Origin: Actinophytocola xinjiangensis
GTDB lineage: Bacteria > Actinomycetota > Actinomycetes > Mycobacteriales > Pseudonocardiaceae
Reading direction: 5' to 3'
NCBI RefSeq assembly: GCF_001921215.1
Contig: NZ_MSIF01000001.1
Location: 930,001-994,000 of the forward strand
Length of the DNA stretch: 64,000 nt
Numbering within the stretch: the first letter of the stretch is position 1; the number at the start of each line of letters is the position of its first letter. The notes under the pieces are model-generated. The model searched no databases, was not told the origin of the DNA, and saw nothing but the letters and a program-made list of their open reading frames with translations. Positions 53,716 to 61,964 of this stretch are shown here, in pieces. Made by a program: the position numbers and the translations under genes.

Positions 53716-56700
53716 ATGGGGAACTCGTCCGTGGACAGCGTTTTTCGTGCACTGTCGGCAGCACAGCTGGAAATATGGTCCGCGATGCGATCCGGCGGTG
53801 ACCGCCGCCGATTCGCGATGGCCTGCGCGGTCGAGATCCAAGGTCGGGTGAATCCCGAACAGCTCGCTGAGGCGCTGCGCCAGGTGGTCGCCGAGGCACC
53901 CGGCCTGCACACCCGGATCCGCCCGGCCGAGACCGGGCCGGGACGGTTGGCGGTGTCGACCGACGACTGGCGGCCGGTCCTGGTGGACGTCAGCCCCGAA
54001 CCGGATCCCGAGGCCGCGACCCAGGCCTGGATCGCCCGTCGGCAGCGCCAGCCCTTCGACCCCGCGAAGGGACCGCTGGTCGACGTGGCGCTGATCCGGC
54101 TGTCCGGCCGGCGGTGGACGGTCTACCTCGGGTACCACCACCTCGTGCTCGACCCAGCGGGGGCGGACCTGGTGGTCCGCCGGTGCGCGCGGGTCTACGC
54201 CGCGTTGGCGGCCGGCGAACCGGTCAGCGGCAGCCCGTTCGGCGCGGAGAACGATCCCGTCGAACTTCCGGGCACACCGGCGGTGGACTGGCTGGCCGAC
54301 CCACCTCGGGCCGTGGCGCTCGCCGACGGCGCCGACGTGCCGGGTGCCGAGGGGACCGGGCGGTCGGCGCTGGACCGGCCACCGGCGGACGCCGGATCGC
54401 CCGGCCTGCTCACCGCCGTGCTGGCCGCCTACGTGGCGCGGATGCGCGACGTGGACGACGTGCTGGTCGGGGTGGCCCTCGGCGGCCGGAACACGCCGTT
54501 CGACAAGCTCGTGCCGGCGACGATGGAACGGACGGCCCCGGTGCCGCTGCGGCTGTCCGGCACGGTGACCTGGGCGGAGACCATCGCGGAGGCCACCACC
54601 CGGATCCAGGAGCTGCGGCTGCACCGGGACACCCGGTGGGCCGAGGTGTGGCGGGCCGCGACCGGCCGGGACGGCGGGATGTACACGGTCCCGGCCGTCA
54701 AACTCCGCCAGGTCGGCGGTCCGCTCCTCCTCGGGGACTGCCACGCCCTCGTGCGGCACCTGCGGACCGCGGCGACCGACGACATCGCGCTGTGCGGGCA
54801 GATCGGTACCGACGGCAGCCTCGAGTTCGGTGTCGAGGCGTCGCCGTGGCGGGTGAGCGGAACCGTGCTGGACGATCACCGCGACCGGCTGGCCGCGCTG
54901 CTCGCCGACGCGCTCGCCCATCCGGACCGACCGGTGCTCGACGCCCCGCTGCTGACCGCGCGGGACCGGGACCGGACGCGGCGCTGGCAGGGCAGGACCG
55001 TCGAGGTGCCCGAGGTGACCGTCCCCGAGCTGTTCGCCCGGCAGGTGGCCGCGGACCCCGACGCGATCGCCGTCGAACAGGGCGACGTCGAGCTGACCTA
55101 CGGGGAACTGGACGCACGGGCGGCCCGACTGGCCGGCGCCCTGGGCGAGCGGGGCGTCGCCCCCGGAGCCCGGCTCGGTGTTCTCCAGCGCCGCTCGATC
55201 GACCTCGTGGTGACGCTGCTCGCGATCGCCAGGGCGGGAGCGGTCGCCGTGCCGCTGGACCGGAGGTCACCGGTGGCCAGGCTGCGCGCGATGCTCTCGG
55301 GCGTCGGCGCTACGCTGCTGCTGGTCGATGAGTCCACGGCCGGCCACGAGGTCACCGGCGACCAGGACGTCCTCGTCGTGACCGGGGACCGGCCGGAACG
55401 GCCGGCGACGGTCGCGACCGGCGCGCACGACCCCGGTGCGCCGCTCTACGTCATGCACACGTCGGGATCCACCGGGCGGCCCAAGGGCGTGGTCGCCACC
55501 CACCGCAACGTGGTCGCCTTCGCCCTGGACTCCGCGTGGCGGGCTCCGGCCCACCGCGCGGTGCTGTTCCACTCCTCGCACGCGTTCGACGCCGCCACCT
55601 ACGAGATGTGGATGCCGCTGCTGACCGGTGGTCGCGTGGTCGTGGCCGAGGCGGACCTCGACGCGGTGTCGCTGCGCGGGCTCGCGGGCGGTGGCCGGAT
55701 CACCGCGATGTTCCTGACCACCGGGCTGTTCAACGCGCTCGCCGAGGGCGACCCCGGGTGCTTCGCCGGACTGCGCGAGGTGTGGACCGGCGGCAACGTG
55801 ACCTCGCCCCAGGCCGTGGCCAGGGTCGCGCGGGCGTGCCCGGACCTGGTGCTGCACAACGTCTACGGCCCGACGGAGGCCACGACGTTCGCCACCTTCC
55901 ACCGGGTGGCCCACGCAAGACCCGACGCGGCGTTGCCGATCGGCGCACCCATGGACAACACCCTGGTCCACGTGCTCGACCGCCGGCTCCGTCCGCTGCC
56001 GCCCGGAGCGACCGGCACCCTGCACGTCGGCGGCGCCGGGGTGGCGGCGGGCTACGACGGCCAGCCGGAGCTCACCAGGGAACGCTTCCTGCCCGACCCG
56101 TCCGGGGGACCGGGCTCGGTCATGTACGACACCGGGGACCTGGCGCGCTGGGACGAGAACGGCGAGCTGACCTTCCACGGCCGCGCCGACGACCAGGTCA
56201 AGATCCACGGGTTCCGGATCGAGCCGGGGGAGATCGAGGCAGTGCTCGCCACGCACCCCTCCGTGTCCCAGGCGGTCGTGCTCGCCCAGGTGTTCGCCGA
56301 CGCGGGCGGCCGGATCGAGGGGTTCGTCGTGCCCGCTGATCCCGGCGGCCCGCCGGAGGAACGGTCGCTGCGCGAGTACCTCGCGCAACGGCTGGCCGAC
56401 TACATGGTGCCCGAGCGGATCACCGTGATCAGCGAGGTGCCGCTCACCCCCAACGGGAAGATCGACCACGCCCGGCTCGCGTCCCGGGCCCTTCCACTCC
56501 CGGCGACGGCCCCCTCGGACACCGAACGCGTGCTGGCGCAGCTGTGGGCCGATCTGCTCGACGTCACCGACGTCCCCAGGGACGGCTCGTTCTGGAAGCT
56601 CGGCGGACACTCGCTGCTGGGCGTCAAGCTCATCCAGCGCATCCGCCGGCGGTTCGACGTCGAACTCCGGCTGCGCGACCTGTTCGGCAATCCTCGCCTG

Positions 56701-58398
56701 GCCGACCTGGCCGGGGTCGTGGACGCCGCTCTCGGCGCGCGGGAGCGGCCCGCCGAACGGGAGCGGGTCGAGCTGGCGGCGTCGAGCTTCCAGCAGCGGA
56801 TCTGGCTCGCCCAGCAGCTGAGCACCGAACCAGCGCTCTACCACGTGCCACTGGTCTGGCGCCTGAACGGCCGGCTCGACCCGGGCCGGCTCGCCGCCGC
56901 CGCAGCCCTGGTCGTCGCCCGGCACGAGGTGCTGCACACAACGTTCGTCAGCCGGGACGGCGCGCTGCGGCAGGTGATCGGTGCGCCGTGGGCGCCCGAG
57001 GTGCGCCACGAGCACGCCGAGGACGACGCCACGCTCGCCGGTCTGCTGCGCGATGAGGCCGAGCGTCCGTTCGACCTCACCGCCGGGCCTCTGCTGCGCC
57101 TCGGCATCGTCGGGACACCCTCGGGTGACGTGCTCACCCTCACCGTCCACCACATCGTCTTCGACGTCACCTCGGCCGGGATCCTGCTGGCCGAGCTGGA
57201 TCACCACTACCGCGACGGCCACGCCGACCTTCCGCCCGCGACCGGCTACCGGGCGCTGCTCCAGGCCCAGCCGGTGGTCGACGACACAGCCCTGCGTCGG
57301 CGGGTCGAGACGCTGCGCGGTGCGCCGCACCGGCTCGCGGTCCCGCCGCCGGAGGTGGCCCGCCCGCACCGCGTCGTGCCGTTCGCCCTGCCCGACCATC
57401 TCGTGCCCCGCCTGCGCGCGGTGCAGGAGGAGAACGGGATGTCCTGGTTCATGGTGGCCTCGGCGGCCCTCGCCGGGGTGCTGCACCGGTGGACCGGCGA
57501 CACCGACGTGACCTTCGGCTTCCCCACCGACCTGCGTGCCGACGACCTCGCCGGGGTCGTCGGCCCCTGCCTCAACATGGTGGTGGTGCGCTCGCGGTGC
57601 GACCAGGCGACGACGGTCGCCGACCTGCTCGCCGCGACCAGGGACGGTGTGCTGGAGGCGATCGACGACCGGCACGTGCCCTTCGAGTCCGTCGTCGACG
57701 CGCTGAACCCGCCCCGGGAGGCGGGAGCGGTGCCCTACCTCGACGTCGCCGTCGGGCCGGAGGTGCGCGCCGCCACACCGCCGGTGCTCGGCGGCCACCC
57801 GCTCACCCCGATGGCCACGGCGCCGGCGAGCACGGTCGGCAAGTTCACCGTGATCCTGTCGCTCACCTCGGACGGCGACCGGCTCACCGGCTTGGTGTCC
57901 TACCGCGGCGACCGGGTGGCGGCCCCGGTGGGCGACCGCCTGCCCGATCTGCTGGTGACGATGCTCGAGGTCCTGCTGACCGACCGGGACCGTCGGGTGG
58001 CGACCGTGGAACTGGACCTGCCGGCGCCTGGTGGTCCGGCGCGGCGGGCGCCGGAGACCGTCGCCTCGGCGCCGAACGACACCGGGGACCTCGAAACCCG
58101 GGTGGCGGCGATCTGGTCGTCGGTGCTCGCCGTGGAACGGGTCGGCTCGCTGGACAACTTCTTCGACCTGGGCGGCAACTCACTGAAGCTGGTCGCCCTG
58201 CACGCCAGGCTGTGCAACGAGTTCGACCTCGAACTCCCGCTGCAACGGCTGTTCGAGAACGCGACGGTCCGGGGCATGGCGGGCTTCCTCGCCGATGGCC
58301 GGGACCGGGAACCCGTGTCGGTCGGTGCGCGGACCGAGGCGGGTGACCGGGGCGCCGCCCGCCGGGCACACCTGCGTCGCGCGGCGAGGGGACGCTGA
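53716..58398 (+). CDS. Non-ribosomal peptide synthetase, C-A-T-C-T
   Basis: 1560 residues from the ATG at 53716 (a GTG at 53731 has GGGGA 8 nt upstream and may be the true start). First C domain to about 420 with YHHLVLDP (H142 active). A domain about 430-930: A3 loop around 582 (HTSGSTGRPKG), pocket residues from D625 (FDAATYEMW), catalytic K915. Carrier domain Ser966 (GGHSLLG). Second C domain about 1010-1440 with VHHIVFDV (H1146). Second carrier Ser1489 (GGNSLKL). No second A domain is present. Read by eye, the pocket is D-A-Y-F-W-G-V-T-F, near branched-aliphatic (Val/Ile-like) codes, but this is not decisive. The stop overlaps the PKS start (TGATG). Confidence 0.93.
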   Translation: MGNSSVDSVFRALSAAQLEIWSAMRSGGDRRRFAMACAVEIQGRVNPEQLAEALRQVVAEAPGLHTRIRPAETGPGRLAVSTDDWRPVLVDVSPEPDPEAATQAWIARRQRQPFDPAKGPLVDVALIRLSGRRWTVYLGYHHLVLDPAGADLVVRRCARVYAALAAGEPVSGSPFGAENDPVELPGTPAVDWLADPPRAVALADGADVPGAEGTGRSALDRPPADAGSPGLLTAVLAAYVARMRDVDDVLVGVALGGRNTPFDKLVPATMERTAPVPLRLSGTVTWAETIAEATTRIQELRLHRDTRWAEVWRAATGRDGGMYTVPAVKLRQVGGPLLLGDCHALVRHLRTAATDDIALCGQIGTDGSLEFGVEASPWRVSGTVLDDHRDRLAALLADALAHPDRPVLDAPLLTARDRDRTRRWQGRTVEVPEVTVPELFARQVAADPDAIAVEQGDVELTYGELDARAARLAGALGERGVAPGARLGVLQRRSIDLVVTLLAIARAGAVAVPLDRRSPVARLRAMLSGVGATLLLVDESTAGHEVTGDQDVLVVTGDRPERPATVATGAHDPGAPLYVMHTSGSTGRPKGVVATHRNVVAFALDSAWRAPAHRAVLFHSSHAFDAATYEMWMPLLTGGRVVVAEADLDAVSLRGLAGGGRITAMFLTTGLFNALAEGDPGCFAGLREVWTGGNVTSPQAVARVARACPDLVLHNVYGPTEATTFATFHRVAHARPDAALPIGAPMDNTLVHVLDRRLRPLPPGATGTLHVGGAGVAAGYDGQPELTRERFLPDPSGGPGSVMYDTGDLARWDENGELTFHGRADDQVKIHGFRIEPGEIEAVLATHPSVSQAVVLAQVFADAGGRIEGFVVPADPGGPPEERSLREYLAQRLADYMVPERITVISEVPLTPNGKIDHARLASRALPLPATAPSDTERVLAQLWADLLDVTDVPRDGSFWKLGGHSLLGVKLIQRIRRRFDVELRLRDLFGNPRLADLAGVVDAALGARERPAERERVELAASSFQQRIWLAQQLSTEPALYHVPLVWRLNGRLDPGRLAAAAALVVARHEVLHTTFVSRDGALRQVIGAPWAPEVRHEHAEDDATLAGLLRDEAERPFDLTAGPLLRLGIVGTPSGDVLTLTVHHIVFDVTSAGILLAELDHHYRDGHADLPPATGYRALLQAQPVVDDTALRRRVETLRGAPHRLAVPPPEVARPHRVVPFALPDHLVPRLRAVQEENGMSWFMVASAALAGVLHRWTGDTDVTFGFPTDLRADDLAGVVGPCLNMVVVRSRCDQATTVADLLAATRDGVLEAIDDRHVPFESVVDALNPPREAGAVPYLDVAVGPEVRAATPPVLGGHPLTPMATAPASTVGKFTVILSLTSDGDRLTGLVSYRGDRVAAPVGDRLPDLLVTMLEVLLTDRDRRVATVELDLPAPGGPARRAPETVASAPNDTGDLETRVAAIWSSVLAVERVGSLDNFFDLGGNSLKLVALHARLCNEFDLELPLQRLFENATVRGMAGFLADGRDREPVSVGARTEAGDRGAARRAHLRRAARGR

Positions 58399-61300
58399 TG
58401 GCGGCGGTGGAGAGCTCGGTCGCGATCGTCGGCATGGCCTGCCGGTTCCCCGGTGCCGGCACGGTCGACGCGTACTGGGCGATGATCCGCGACGGCGTCG
58501 AGGGCATCAGCCGGTTCGACCGGGACGGGCTGGTGGCCGAGGGCGCCGACCCCGAGCAGGTGCACCGGCCGGACTTCGTGCCGGCCAAGGGCGTCATCGC
58601 GGACCCGCTGCGGTTCGACTGGGGCTTCTTCGGCTACAGCCGGGCCGAGGCGGCCACGATCGACCCGCAGCACCGCATCTTCCTGGAGTGTGCGACCTCC
58701 GCACTCGACGACGCCGGGATCGACCCCACCCGCTTCCCCGGCTGGATCGGTGTCTACGGCGGCGCCGACCGGGGTCTGTCCTACGACCCGTACGACGGCG
58801 AGCTGAACCCGCTGCAGGCGGTGATCCACCGCGAGAAGGACTTCCTCACCTCGCGGGTCGCGTACAAGCTCGGTCTGCGCGGCCCGGCCATCACCGTGCA
58901 GACGGCGTGCTCGACCTCGCTGACCGCCGTGCACCTCGCCGTGCAGAGCCTGCTGTGCCACGAGTGTGACGCGGCGCTCGCGGGCGGGGTCTGCGCGTCA
59001 CCGCACGGGCAGCGCGGCTACCTGTACCAGGACGGCGGTGTGCTCTCGCCCGACGGGCACTGCCGGCCCTTCGACGAGCGTTCGGCCGGCACCGTGCCGA
59101 GCGAGGGTGTCGGTGTGGTGGTGCTCAAGCGGCTCGCGGACGCCCAACGCGACGGTGATCGGATCGCGGCGGTCCTCGTCGGCTCCGCGGTGAACAACGA
59201 CGGCGGCGAGAAGGTCGGTTACGTCGCCCCGTCCATCCCCGGCCAGCGGGACGCGGTGCTGCTGGCGCAGAAGGTCGCCGACGTCGACCCGGCCGACATC
59301 GACTACGTCGAGGCGCACGGCACCGGCACCCGCCTCGGTGACCCCGTCGAGGTGGCGGCCCTGACCGACGCGTTCGGCGGCGCCACCGGCCGGACCGGCT
59401 GGTGTCGGCTGGGCGCGGTGAAGAGCAACATCGGGCACACCAGCACGGCGTCCGGGGTCGCCGGGCTGATCAAGACCGCGCTGATGCTCGAACACCGGGA
59501 ACTCGCGCCGACCTTGCACTACGGCAGCCCGAACCCGCTGCTGTCCCTCGACGAGACCCCGTTCGCGGTGTGCGACCGGCGCGGCCCGTGGCCGGACCGG
59601 GGCGTCCCGCTCGCGTCGGTCAGCTCGTTCGGTGCCGGCGGGACCAACGCCCACGTCGTCATGGAGGGCCCGCCCCTGCGCTCCCGGCCGGCAGGGCGGG
59701 CCGCCAGCGTCGTGCTCGGTCTGTCGGCCGCCTCGCCGCGGGCCCTGACCCGGCTGCGGGCTGAGGTCGCGCAGGCACTCGCCGCCGGCGACGCGCCGGA
59801 ACCGCCGTCGGTGGCCCGCACGCTCGCCGGGCGCCGGCGGTTCGGCCACCGGGTCTCGGTCGTGGTGGCGGACCGGGACGAGGCCGTGCGCCAGCTCGAA
59901 CAGGACCAGGGGCCGGTCGAGGCGACCGGACTGGGCACGGTCGCGTTCCTCCTGCCCGGTTACGGTGTTCTCCGGCATGCGGCCGGTGAGCACGCCCACG
60001 CACTGCTGCCGGGGTTTCGCGCGGCCTTCGACGAGCTGCGCGCCTCGGTACTGGAGCGGTGCGCCACCGACCTGGCGCCGGTGATCGAGCCGGGCCGGGC
60101 GGAGTGGTTCGACGACACGGCCAACCAGCAGTTGGGCCTGTTCGCCCTCGGCTACGCGCTGGGCCGCCAGCTGGCGGAGTGGGGCATCACCCCGGCGGCC
60201 ATGCTGGGCAACAGCATCGGCGAGTTCGCCGCCGCCGCGCTCGCGGGGGTGTGGTCACCAGCGGACGCCGCGTACCTGGTCCATCGGCGTGGCAAGGCGA
60301 TCGAGGCGACCGCGCCGGGCCTGATGGCCGCCGTCAGCGCGGACGCGGACCTGGTCCGCGCCCGGCTCGCCGGGCACCCGGGCGTGAGCGTCGCCGTGGA
60401 GGGCACCGGCGGCGTCGTGATCTCCGGTCCGCTGGCGCCGATGGAGCAGGTGCTCGGCGGGGACGCCCTCGCCGGGCTGGACGTGCGGCGGCTGAACCTG
60501 CGCCAGGCGGGGCACTGTGCGGCCATGGACCCGGCCGCCGCCGCGCTGGGCGAGGCGCTGGCCGCGCTGCCGACTGGTCGGCCGTCGGTGCCGCTGGTCT
60601 CGAACACGACGGGCGGGTGGGCCGATCCCGGCGCGGTGGGGACCCCGCGGTACTGGACCGAGCAGCTCCGCCGGCCGGTACGACTCGCCGCCGGGGTCGC
60701 GACGCTGTTCGCCGGCGGCTGCGACACGTTCCTCGAACTGGGCCCCGGCTCGTCCATGATCGGTTCGCTGCGCGGCCACGCCGACTGGGACCCCCGGCGG
60801 CTGGCGGTGCCGCTGCTCGGCCGGCCGGAGGACGGTGCGGCTGGCGTGCTGCGCGCGGTGGGCACGCTGTGGGACCACGGGGTCGACGACGCGCTGGACA
60901 CTCTTGCCGGGGCCGGGCCGGACGCGCCGCCGCGCTGCTCGCTGCCACCGCACCCGTTCGACGATCGCGCGCCCGAGAACGGCACACCGGTAGTGGCCGC
61001 GAGGTCCGCGACGGTGCCGCGCACCGGGGGTCCAGTGCGCGGCGTGGTGGACGAGCTCTGGTGCGCCACCCTCGGCGTCACGTCCCCCGCCGCCGGTGAT
61101 CACTTCTTCGCCCTCGGCGGCGAGTCGCTGATGGCGGTGCAACTGGTGGCCCGGCTGCGGGAACGCGCGGGACTGCGCCTGTCGGTGACCGAGTTCGTCG
61201 CCGACCCCACCTACGGGCACCTGCTGCGATTGTCCGAACAGGCCCCGGAGCACGCCCGGGTGGTCGCACTCAACACCGGCGGCGAGGCCACCCCGCTGTT

Positions 61301-61955
61301 CCTCGCGGCCGACGCCGCCGACAACGGGTTGAGTTACCGCGCGCTGGCCGAGCAGTTCGGTGACCGGCGGGTGTACGCGCTCGAGCCACTGTCCACCGCG
61401 GAGCGGATCGAGGAGGTGGCCGCGCACAACGTCGACGCGATGGTGCGTGCCCAGCCGGCCGGGCCCTACGTGGTCGGTGGCTGGTCGTTCGGTGCGGTGG
61501 TCGCCCACGAGATGGCCCGCGTGCTCGACGAGCGCGGCGAGAAGGTCGACCTGCTGGTGTGTCTGGACGCCCACGTGCCGGGCCGGCCAGGCCGGCCGGT
61601 CGGCCGCGATCCCGAGTTCCTGCGCGGCCAGGCGCGGCTGTGGCTGAACACCCGGCTGGGCACCGGTGCCGCCGGCCGGCAGGCCAGGGCCAACCCGGAC
61701 CTGCGCCGGCTCATCGCGGCCAAGACGCGGCTGCTCACCCGGTACCGGCCGCGGCCGGTGCCCTGCCCGGCGGCGGTGTTCAAGGTGGGCGTGGACGAGC
61801 GCGCGGCCGCCAGGCTCGCGGTCCGGTTGCGGGCGTTCTACCCGGCGGGCGCCGACGTGCGCCCGGTGCCCGGGGATCACTGGTCGATGCTCGCGCCGCC
61901 GGGGGTCGTGGATCTTGCCAGCGTCGTGCGCGACGTGCTCGCCGAGCGAGGGTGA
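58398..61955 (+). CDS. Polyketide synthase module, KS-AT-T-TE
   Basis: 1185 residues. KS about 8-430 with the full triad: C171 (TACSTSL), H307 (EAHGTGT), H347 (KSNIGHT). AT about 510-800 with nucleophile S606 in GNSIGE (usually GHSxGE) and H706 in AGHCAAM, while the first AT motif reads PGYGVL instead of PGQGSQ. Carrier domain Ser910 (GGESLMA). Thioesterase about 955-1185 with GGWSFG (S1030), CLDAH and GDHWSML. No KR, DH or ER domain is present, so the extended ketide stays unreduced unless the nearby SDR acts. It extends the peptide from the NRPS by one unit, and the TE releases or transfers the chain. The unusual AT may have altered specificity. Confidence 0.93.
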   Translation: MAAVESSVAIVGMACRFPGAGTVDAYWAMIRDGVEGISRFDRDGLVAEGADPEQVHRPDFVPAKGVIADPLRFDWGFFGYSRAEAATIDPQHRIFLECATSALDDAGIDPTRFPGWIGVYGGADRGLSYDPYDGELNPLQAVIHREKDFLTSRVAYKLGLRGPAITVQTACSTSLTAVHLAVQSLLCHECDAALAGGVCASPHGQRGYLYQDGGVLSPDGHCRPFDERSAGTVPSEGVGVVVLKRLADAQRDGDRIAAVLVGSAVNNDGGEKVGYVAPSIPGQRDAVLLAQKVADVDPADIDYVEAHGTGTRLGDPVEVAALTDAFGGATGRTGWCRLGAVKSNIGHTSTASGVAGLIKTALMLEHRELAPTLHYGSPNPLLSLDETPFAVCDRRGPWPDRGVPLASVSSFGAGGTNAHVVMEGPPLRSRPAGRAASVVLGLSAASPRALTRLRAEVAQALAAGDAPEPPSVARTLAGRRRFGHRVSVVVADRDEAVRQLEQDQGPVEATGLGTVAFLLPGYGVLRHAAGEHAHALLPGFRAAFDELRASVLERCATDLAPVIEPGRAEWFDDTANQQLGLFALGYALGRQLAEWGITPAAMLGNSIGEFAAAALAGVWSPADAAYLVHRRGKAIEATAPGLMAAVSADADLVRARLAGHPGVSVAVEGTGGVVISGPLAPMEQVLGGDALAGLDVRRLNLRQAGHCAAMDPAAAALGEALAALPTGRPSVPLVSNTTGGWADPGAVGTPRYWTEQLRRPVRLAAGVATLFAGGCDTFLELGPGSSMIGSLRGHADWDPRRLAVPLLGRPEDGAAGVLRAVGTLWDHGVDDALDTLAGAGPDAPPRCSLPPHPFDDRAPENGTPVVAARSATVPRTGGPVRGVVDELWCATLGVTSPAAGDHFFALGGESLMAVQLVARLRERAGLRLSVTEFVADPTYGHLLRLSEQAPEHARVVALNTGGEATPLFLAADAADNGLSYRALAEQFGDRRVYALEPLSTAERIEEVAAHNVDAMVRAQPAGPYVVGGWSFGAVVAHEMARVLDERGEKVDLLVCLDAHVPGRPGRPVGRDPEFLRGQARLWLNTRLGTGAAGRQARANPDLRRLIAAKTRLLTRYRPRPVPCPAAVFKVGVDERAAARLAVRLRAFYPAGADVRPVPGDHWSMLAPPGVVDLASVVRDVLAERG

Positions 61956-61964
61956 GGAGCGTCC

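Noticed and set aside
55267-57798. Long minus-strand frame opposite the NRPS
   Set aside because: No domain signatures. The plus frame is a continuous C-A-T-C-T synthetase.
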